Part shown: positions 5,858-10,182 of the stretch, piece by piece | Layout of the letters: the number at the start of each line of letters is the position of its first letter | How positions within the stretch are numbered: the first letter of the stretch is position 1 | DNA from: an uncultured Collinsella sp. | GTDB taxonomy: Bacteria; Actinomycetota; Coriobacteriia; Coriobacteriales; Coriobacteriaceae | DNA: 10,182 bases | Direction of reading: 5' to 3' | Assembly: GCA_938023085.1 (NCBI GenBank) | Contig: CALHDP010000081.1 | Coordinates: 1-10,182 of the forward strand | Position numbers and translations under genes: made by a program | The notes under the pieces: model-generated | Databases searched by the model: none | What the model was told of the DNA's origin: nothing | The model's input: only the letters and a program-made list of their open reading frames with translations

Positions 5858-7048
5858 ATGGCCAAAGAGAAGTTTGAGCGCACTAAGCCGCATGTTAACA
5901 TCGGCACCATTGGTCACGTCGACCACGGCAAGACCACGCTGACCGCTGCCATCACCAAGGTTCTCTCCGAGACCGAGGGCTGCAAGGCTGACTTCACTGC
6001 GTTCGAGAACATCGACAAGGCTCCCGAGGAGCGCGAGCGCGGCATTACGATCTCCGTCTCCCACGTTGAGTACGAGACCGCTGCCCGTCACTACGCTCAC
6101 GTTGACTGCCCGGGCCACGCTGACTACGTCAAGAACATGATCTCCGGCGCTGCTCAGATGGACGGCGCTATCCTGGTCATCGCTGCTACCGACGGCCCCA
6201 TGGCTCAGACCCGCGAGCACATCCTGCTCGCCCGTCAGGTCGGCGTTCCCTACATCGTCGTCTTCCTGAACAAGTGCGACATGGTCGACGATGACGAGCT
6301 CATCGACCTCGTCGAGATGGAGACCCGTGAGCTCCTCTCCGAGTACGATTTCCCCGGCGACGACATCCCCGTCATCCGTGGCTCCGCTCTGGGCGCTCTC
6401 GAGGGCGACGCCAAGTGGATGGACGCCATTCGCGAGCTCATGAAGGCCGTCGACGAGTACATCCCGACGCCTGCTCGTAACAACGACCTCCCGTTCCTGA
6501 TGGCCGTTGAGGACGTTATGACCATCTCCGGTCGTGGTACCGTTGCTACTGGCCGTGTCGAGCGCGGTGAGCTCAAGCTCAACGAGCCCGTCGAGATCGT
6601 CGGCATCAAGGATACCCAGAACACCGTCGTTACCGGTATCGAGATGTTCCGTAAGTCCATGGACTTCTGCGAGGCTGGCGACAACGTCGGTCTGCTGCTC
6701 CGCGGCATCAAGCGCGAGGACATCGAGCGCGGCCAGGTTCTCTGCAAGCCCGGTTCGGTTACCCCGCACACCAAGTTCACCGGCGAGATCTACGTTCTGA
6801 CCAAGGAGGAGGGCGGCCGTCACACCCCGTTCTTCGATGGTTATCGTCCTCAGTTCTACTTCCGTACCACCGACGTTACCGGTACGGTCAAGCTCCCCGA
6901 GGGCACCGAGATGGCTATGCCTGGTGACCACATCACCATCGAGGGCGACCTCATCCACCCGATCGCCATGGAGGAGGGCCTGCGCTTCGCTATCCGCGAG
7001 GGTGGCCACACCGTCGGTTCGGGCATCGTCTCCACGATCATTGAGTAA
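5858..7048 (+). CDS. tuf: Elongation factor Tu
   Basis: EF-Tu, 396 residues, the usual length. It is the GTPase that delivers aminoacyl-tRNA to the ribosomal A site. The G-domain motifs are all present: GHVDHGKT at 19-26, RGITI at 61-65, DCPGH at 83-87 with catalytic His87, and NKCD at 138-141. The two beta-barrel domains follow to the C-terminus SGIVSTIIE. The start at 5858 is fixed by AGAGGAGGG at 5844-5852 and the universal MAKEKFERTKPHVN beginning; an in-frame upstream ATG at 5789 lies in the hairpin and is not used. Transcription probably begins upstream of tRNA-Tyr, an arrangement like the tRNA-tufB operon of E. coli. The gene ends at a strong terminator. Codon use is strongly biased, as expected for very high expression. 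Confidence 0.98.
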   Translation: MAKEKFERTKPHVNIGTIGHVDHGKTTLTAAITKVLSETEGCKADFTAFENIDKAPEERERGITISVSHVEYETAARHYAHVDCPGHADYVKNMISGAAQMDGAILVIAATDGPMAQTREHILLARQVGVPYIVVFLNKCDMVDDDELIDLVEMETRELLSEYDFPGDDIPVIRGSALGALEGDAKWMDAIRELMKAVDEYIPTPARNNDLPFLMAVEDVMTISGRGTVATGRVERGELKLNEPVEIVGIKDTQNTVVTGIEMFRKSMDFCEAGDNVGLLLRGIKREDIERGQVLCKPGSVTPHTKFTGEIYVLTKEEGGRHTPFFDGYRPQFYFRTTDVTGTVKLPEGTEMAMPGDHITIEGDLIHPIAMEEGLRFAIREGGHTVGSGIVSTIIE

Positions 7049-7075
7049 ATTAGCTCATTGATATAGCTGACTTAG

Positions 7076-7110
7076 AGAACCCGGCACTTATATGGGTGCC
7101 GGGTTCTTTT
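7076..7110 (+). terminator. Rho-independent terminator of the tRNA-tuf operon
   Basis: A 12-bp stem, AGAACCCGGCAC with GTGCCGGGTTCT, an 8-base loop, then a TTTT run, 27 bases after the tuf stop. Confidence 0.92.
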
Positions 7111-7240
7111 CTACGCGGGGCTTTTTGCCTGACGACTACGCTTGGCTCGCTTTTAAGCTGAGTGTGAGGATTGATTAGATCTCGTTGGCTCCATTGATGT
7201 GTTCCAAATATGAATGGGTTCACCGAGAACCAATTGATTC

Positions 7241-7280
7241 GAGGTTTTCGTTGACAGCACTTACGTAGAGCTGATAAAGT
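7241..7280 (+). promoter_or_regulatory. Promoter of the rpmG-trp tRNA-secE-nusG transcript
   Basis: TTGACA at 7251-7256 is a consensus -35. The -10 is weaker: GATAAA at 7273-7278 or TAAAGT at 7275-7280. The 18 bases 7241-7258 repeat those in the tRNA-tuf promoter. The 130 bases between the tuf terminator and this promoter hold nothing else I can identify. Confidence 0.7.
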
Positions 7281-7325
7281 ATCAACTCGTGCCCGTACGG
7301 GGCGGAAATGAAAGGTTCAGGATAC

Positions 7326-7475
7326 ATGCGTACTCTAGTTACTCTTGCGTGCACTGAGTGCAAGCGCCGCAACTATACGACCACCAAGAACAAGTCGACC
7401 ATGCCTGATCGTATGGAGATCAAGAAGTATTGCCCCTGGTGCCGTCACCACACGCTGCACAAAGAGACTCGCTAG
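7326..7475 (+). CDS. rpmG: Ribosomal protein L33 (bL33)
   Basis: A 49-residue protein of the large ribosomal subunit. It carries two CXXC pairs (C9-X2-C12 and C36-X2-C39), so it is the zinc-binding (C+) form of L33. The sequence MRTLVTLACTECKRRNY and the ending CPWCRHHTLHKETR are typical. GAAAGG at 7310-7315 sits 10 bases before the ATG. It leads the transcript that continues into tRNA-Trp and secE-nusG, a common actinobacterial and firmicute order. Confidence 0.96.
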   Translation: MRTLVTLACTECKRRNYTTTKNKSTMPDRMEIKKYCPWCRHHTLHKETR

Positions 7476-7488
7476 TCTCTAGTCACAT

Positions 7489-7564
7489 ACGCCAGTAGTT
7501 CAATTGGTAGAGCATCGGTCTCCAAAACCGAGTGTTGAGGGTTCGAGTCCTTCCTGGCGTGCCA
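7489..7564 (+). tRNA. tRNA-Trp (CCA)
   Basis: The acceptor ACGCCAG pairs with CTGGCGT at 7554-7560. The anticodon stem TCGGT/ACCGA encloses loop CTCCAAA with anticodon CCA at 7522-7524. Discriminator G and an encoded CCA lie at 7561-7564. The usual position between rpmG and secE supports the call. Confidence 0.96.
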
Positions 7565-7573
7565 GTCATTATT

Positions 7574-7604
7574 CCGTAAGCTCCCAATTGGGGGCTTACG
7601 GTTT
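7574..7604 (+). terminator. Hairpin between tRNA-Trp and secE, weak terminator or processing site
   Basis: A 12-bp stem, CCGTAAGCTCCC with GGGGGCTTACGG (one G-U pair), with loop AATT, followed only by TTT then A. The short T run suggests partial termination or an RNA-processing site between the tRNA and the secE mRNA, not a full stop. Confidence 0.55.
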
Positions 7605-7640
7605 ACTCATGTATAAGCGCATTGCGCGGAGGTAACCCAA

Positions 7641-7979
7641 ATGGCCAACAAGAAGAACAAGAAGAAGGCTCAGCAGCAGGCGCCTGCCAACAACGCTGCC
7701 GCCAACTCCAAGGTTGAGGCCAAGAAGGCCGTTGCCAAGAAGAACGAGAAGGCTGCGAAGTCCAAGAAGAACGAGAAGCCTGGTTTCTTCGCCCGCACCA
7801 AGAAGTATTTCGCTTCGGTCAAGTCCGAGATGAAGCGTGTCACGTGGCCCGATAAGAAGGAGCTCGTGAACTACTCGGTCGTCGTTTGCGCTTCTCTGAT
7901 CGTCGTCGGCGTCGTCATCGCTCTGCTCGATGCTGGCTTTGGCGAGGCTCTTGCTCTGTTCTCTGGATTGAGGGGCTAA
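7641..7979 (+). CDS. secE: Preprotein translocase subunit SecE
   Basis: SecE, 112 residues, the essential clamp subunit of the SecYEG channel. The first ~45 residues are Lys/Ala-rich and low complexity. The conserved amphipathic helix FASVKSEMKRVTWPDKKEL (about 57-75), with the family hallmark VTWP, is followed by a single transmembrane helix at about 78-96. One TM segment is normal outside the Enterobacteria. GGAGG at 7628-7632 is 8 bases before the ATG. The stop is 3 bases before nusG, so the two are translated as a pair. Confidence 0.96.
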   Translation: MANKKNKKKAQQQAPANNAAANSKVEAKKAVAKKNEKAAKSKKNEKPGFFARTKKYFASVKSEMKRVTWPDKKELVNYSVVVCASLIVVGVVIALLDAGFGEALALFSGLRG

Positions 7980-7982
7980 ACC

Positions 7983-8519
7983 ATGTCTAAGCGTTGGTAC
8001 GTCGTTCACACTTACTCTGGATACGAGAACCGCGTTAAGTCCGATCTCGAGCATCGCATCGAGACTATGGGCATGCAGGACCGTATCTTTGATATCGAGA
8101 TTCCTATGGAGCGTGTCACCGAGATTAAAGAGGGTGGCAAGCGTGAGACCAAGGATTCCAAGATCTTTCCGGGTTATGTCCTGGTCCGCATGGAGATGGA
8201 TGACGATGCTTGGACGTGTGTTCGTAACACGCCTGGCGTCACCGGTTTCCTGGGCGGCAACGGCAAGCCCGCTCCGCTTTCCCGCGACGAGTACAACAAG
8301 ATGACTCGTCGTCCCGGTAAGGGCGATTCGCCCAAGCGCACTTCGGTTGATATTCAGGTCGGCACGTCCGTCCGCGTCACCGATGGTCCGCTTACCGACT
8401 TTGATGGCAAGGTCTCCGAGGTTAACACCGAGGCTGGCAAGCTTAAGGTCACGCTGATGATCTTTGGCCGCGAGACGCCGGTCGAGCTCGACTTTAACCA
8501 GGTCGCTGTCATCGCTTAA
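7983..8519 (+). CDS. nusG: Transcription termination/antitermination factor NusG
   Basis: NusG, 178 residues. It binds RNA polymerase through its N-terminal NGN domain (starting KRWYVVHTYSGYENRVK) and links to Rho or ribosomal S10 through the C-terminal KOW domain. KOW is visible as GTSVRVTDGPLTDFDGKVSE and FGRETPVELDF. PGYVLVRMEM is the characteristic central NGN strand. There is no large insertion, and the length is typical. GAGGGG at 7970-7975, inside the end of secE, supplies the ribosome binding site. Downstream rplK follows after about 120 bases. Confidence 0.97.
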   Translation: MSKRWYVVHTYSGYENRVKSDLEHRIETMGMQDRIFDIEIPMERVTEIKEGGKRETKDSKIFPGYVLVRMEMDDDAWTCVRNTPGVTGFLGGNGKPAPLSRDEYNKMTRRPGKGDSPKRTSVDIQVGTSVRVTDGPLTDFDGKVSEVNTEAGKLKVTLMIFGRETPVELDFNQVAVIA

Positions 8520-8638
8520 GTTTTCGTCCGTTCGCGCGAGCGTGCTTCTTCTGTGACTGCTCATCTCAGGAGTGCTTCTAACACGTGCGTGCTTACGATA
8601 TAGCAAGTCTTCACACTCGTGATTCGAAAGGAATGACC

Positions 8639-9067
8639 ATGGCTGAGAAGAAGGTTGCCAACGTCATTAAGCTCCAGATTCCTGCTGGTGCCGCTAACCC
8701 CGCTCCTCCCGTCGGCCCCGCCCTGGGCGCTGCTGGCGTGAACATCATGCAGTTCTGCCAGGCCTTTAACGCCGAGACGCAGGACAAGAAGGGCGACATC
8801 ATCCCCGTTGAGATCTCTGTCTACGAGGACAAGTCCTTCTCCTTCATCACCAAGACCCCGCCGGCGGCTCACCTCATCAAGAAGGAGCTGAACCTCAAGT
8901 CTGGTTCCGCTAAGCCGCAGGCCGACAAGGTTGGTCAGCTCTCCCAGGAGCAGCTCACCAAGATCGCCGAGATCAAGATGCCGGACCTCAATGCCAACGA
9001 CATTGACGCCGCCAAGAAGATCATCGCCGGTACCGCCCGCTCCATGGGCGTCACCATCGCTGAGTAG
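8639..9067 (+). CDS. rplK: Ribosomal protein L11 (uL11)
   Basis: L11, 142 residues. It binds the GTPase-associated region of 23S rRNA. The signature QIPAGAANPAPPVGPALG with NIMQFCQAFNAET is followed by the C-terminal rRNA-binding domain ending GTARSMGVTI. GAAAGGA at 8626-8632 lies 6 bases before ATG 8639. An ATG at 8633 abuts the Shine-Dalgarno with no spacing, so 8639 (MAEKK) is chosen. The 119 bases between nusG and rplK contain no clear terminator, so rplK may be co-transcribed with secE-nusG, or have its own undetected promoter there. Confidence 0.97.
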   Translation: MAEKKVANVIKLQIPAGAANPAPPVGPALGAAGVNIMQFCQAFNAETQDKKGDIIPVEISVYEDKSFSFITKTPPAAHLIKKELNLKSGSAKPQADKVGQLSQEQLTKIAEIKMPDLNANDIDAAKKIIAGTARSMGVTIAE

Positions 9068-9085
9068 CGATTTCTTTAGGTAATG

Positions 9086-9111
9086 ACGGGTGCCCCGACC
9101 GGGGCGCCCGT
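9086..9111 (+). promoter_or_regulatory. GC-rich hairpin in the rplK-rplA gap
   Basis: An 11-bp stem, ACGGGTGCCCC with GGGGCGCCCGT (one G-U pair), loop GACC. No T tract follows, so it is unlikely to terminate fully. It may attenuate or protect the mRNA end of rplK. Confidence 0.5.
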
Positions 9112-9142
9112 TATATGTGTGCAATAGGGCACACGATACGAT

Positions 9143-9176
9143 GTGGGAGGGCTCACGCCCGTTTAACCACAGGAGG
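9143..9176 (+). promoter_or_regulatory. Probable L1-binding mRNA element overlapping rplA translation start region
   Basis: GTGG (9143-9146) pairs with CCAC (9167-9170), and GGGC (9149-9152) with GCCC (9157-9160). Between them is an asymmetric internal loop: GA on one side, GTTTAA on the other. This stem, unequal loop, stem layout resembles the L1 site in 23S rRNA and known L1 operators in L11/L1 mRNAs. The rplA Shine-Dalgarno AGGAGG begins on the next base, so bound L1 could block its own translation. Inferred from shape only. Confidence 0.55.
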
Positions 9177-9184
9177 TAATGCAC

Positions 9185-9892
9185 ATGGCTAAGCATGGTA
9201 AGAGCTATAACGCCGCTGCCGAGAAGATCGACCGCGCCACGCTCTACACCCCCCTTCAGGCTGCCAAGCTCATCAAGGAGCTCGACACCGCCAAGTTCGA
9301 CGAGACCGTCGAGGCCCACTTCCGTCTGGGCATCGATACTCGTAAGGCTGACCAGAACATCCGTGGCTCCATCTCCCTGCCCCACGGCACCGGCAAGACC
9401 GTTCGTGTTGCCGTCTTCGCCGAGGGCGAGAAGGCCCGCGAGGCCGAGGCTGCCGGCGCCGACATCATCGGTTCCGACGAGCTCGTCGCCCAGATCCAGA
9501 AGGGCGAGATCAACTTCGACGCCGCTATCGCTACGCCGAACATGATGGCCAAGGTTGGCCGCATCGGTAAGATCCTTGGTCCCCGTGGCCTCATGCCGAA
9601 CCCTAAGCTCGGCACCGTGACCATGGACGTCGCCAAGATGGTCTCCGAGCTCAAGGCCGGCCGCGTTGAGTATCGCGCCGACCGTTACGGCATCTGCCAC
9701 GTGCCCCTGGGCAAGAAGTCCTTCTCCGAGCAGCAGCTCGTCGAGAACTACGCTGCCCTGTACACCGAGATCCTGCGTGTCAAGCCCTCTTCTGCTAAGG
9801 GCAAGTACGTCAAGTCCATCTCTGTGTCTTCCACTATGGGCCCTGGCGTCAAGGTCGATCCCGCTGTCCAGCGTGACTTCCTGGCTGAGTAA
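9185..9892 (+). CDS. rplA: Ribosomal protein L1 (uL1)
   Basis: L1, 235 residues, the usual length. It forms the mobile L1 stalk near the E site and commonly represses its own mRNA. Visible family motifs are FDETVEAHFRLGIDTRKADQ, RGSISLPHGTGKTVRV, the central GKIGKILGPRGLMPNPK-like stretch (here RIGKILGPRGLMPNPKLGTV), and the C-terminal domain ending STMGPGVKVD. AGGAGG at 9171-9176 is 8 bases before ATG 9185 and only 2 before an alternative ATG at 9179, so 9185 (MAKHGKSY) is preferred. It closes the transcript at a strong terminator; rplJ and rplL do not follow here. Confidence 0.97.
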   Translation: MAKHGKSYNAAAEKIDRATLYTPLQAAKLIKELDTAKFDETVEAHFRLGIDTRKADQNIRGSISLPHGTGKTVRVAVFAEGEKAREAEAAGADIIGSDELVAQIQKGEINFDAAIATPNMMAKVGRIGKILGPRGLMPNPKLGTVTMDVAKMVSELKAGRVEYRADRYGICHVPLGKKSFSEQQLVENYAALYTEILRVKPSSAKGKYVKSISVSSTMGPGVKVDPAVQRDFLAE

Positions 9893-9928
9893 CTAACAGT
9901 TACTGCCTGAGCAAAGCAAGCATTGCTA

Positions 9929-9970
9929 AAGAAACCCGGTTCTGCCCCGTACAGGACCGGGTTTCTTGCT
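9929..9970 (+). terminator. Rho-independent terminator after rplA
   Basis: A 16-bp stem (9929-9944 with 9952-9967, one G-U pair) encloses a 7-base loop. The A-rich left arm and T-rich right arm make it likely to work on both strands. Confidence 0.88.
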
Positions 9971-9977
9971 ATCTCGG

Positions 9978-10024
9978 GCCAAAACCACCACAAAGGTGCC
10001 TGTCCCCTTTGTGGTGGTTTTGGC
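9978..10024. repeat. REP-like long hairpin
   Basis: A perfect 19-bp stem (9978-9996 with 10006-10024) encloses loop TGCCTGTCC. The GGTGCCTGTCCCC centre resembles palindromic elements that I recall as dispersed in several bacterial genomes, some of them tied to Y1 REP-type transposases. This recollection is not checked. It lies in intergenic DNA after a terminator, a typical place for such elements. Confidence 0.6.
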
Positions 10025-10050
10025 ACTTTGGCGTCAATGTTAGGCTTATA

Positions 10051-10067
10051 GGACAAAATGTGTGTCC
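10051..10067. repeat. GGACARAATGTGTGTCC dyad, copy 1
   Basis: A 17-bp element with GGACA and TGTCC arms. A second copy (one base different) lies at 10141-10157, exactly 90 bp away. The terminator at 10074 lies between them. It could be an operator pair or a small dispersed repeat. Confidence 0.5.
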
Positions 10068-10073
10068 ACGTTG

Positions 10074-10104
10074 GGGGCATCGGCGCAGGTCGATGCCCCT
10101 TTTT
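10074..10104 (+). terminator. Rho-independent terminator, source transcript unclear
   Basis: A 9-bp stem, GGGGCATCG with CGATGCCCC, loop of 8 bases, then TTTTT. No open frame lies between the rplA terminator and this point. It may be a backup stop for the rplA transcript, or the 3' end of a small RNA starting near 10020-10050. Confidence 0.75.
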
Positions 10105-10140
10105 CAGCCGTTTAAATTCCGTGCCCACTTTTAACCGCTC

Positions 10141-10157
10141 GGACAGAATGTGTGTCC
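10141..10157. repeat. GGACARAATGTGTGTCC dyad, copy 2
   Basis: It differs from the copy at 10051 by one base (G for A at the sixth position). The remaining sequence to the window end holds no feature that I can support. Confidence 0.5.
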
Positions 10158-10182
10158 GGTTGCCTATCGTTCCCGCAGGTAG

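Noticed and set aside
5843..7009. Long minus-strand open frame opposite tuf (388 codons)
   Set aside because: A shadow produced by the strongly biased codons of tuf; no start signal or family resemblance.
8561..9700. Long minus-strand open frame opposite rplK and rplA
   Set aside because: It crosses two clear ribosomal protein genes and their intergenic regulatory structures; a codon-bias shadow.

Overview
The window looks like the chromosome of a Coriobacteriia gut actinobacterium, most likely Collinsella or a close relative. The evidence is the GC-rich codon use, the EF-Tu, SecE, NusG, L11 and L1 sequences, and a Tyr-Thr-Met tRNA / tuf / rpmG / tRNA-Trp / secE / nusG / rplK / rplA gene order. 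The genus is inferred from general familiarity, not from a search.

Layout. (1) 2-640: the C-terminal half of an MFS transporter cut by the left window edge. (2) 641-1054: a decayed, unrecognised gene remnant. (3) About 1043-5265: an accessory island. It has two intact co-directional genes, a DUF262/DUF1524 (GmrSD-like, HNH motif) protein and an ADP-ribosylglycohydrolase, and an antisense, truncated zinc-type macrodomain gene (also an ADP-ribose hydrolase family). It is bracketed by two direct copies of an unusual array. In the array a 15-bp motif recurs about every 40 bp in strictly alternating orientation. The two copies are roughly 97% identical by eye over about 210 bp and lie exactly 3863 bp apart. 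(4) 5412-7110: a strong promoter, tRNA-Tyr, tRNA-Thr, tRNA-Met and tuf, ending at a classic terminator. (5) 7241-9967: a second promoter sharing an 18-bp -35 region with the first, then rpmG, tRNA-Trp, secE, nusG, rplK and rplA, ending in a long terminator. A probable L1-binding mRNA element sits against the rplA ribosome binding site. (6) 9968-10182: no gene; a 19-bp-stem REP-like hairpin, a second terminator, and two copies of a 17-bp dyad element.

How it works together. The right half is housekeeping translation and secretion: EF-Tu, ribosomal proteins L33, L11 and L1, SecE, NusG and four tRNAs. The middle is variable DNA placed just upstream of a tRNA cluster, a typical location for accessory genes. 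The DUF262-DUF1524 protein suggests nucleic-acid restriction. The linked ADP-ribosylglycohydrolase and macrodomain remnant suggest ADP-ribose chemistry. Whether these form a defence unit is a hypothesis. The alternating 40-bp array is the least explained structure in the window.
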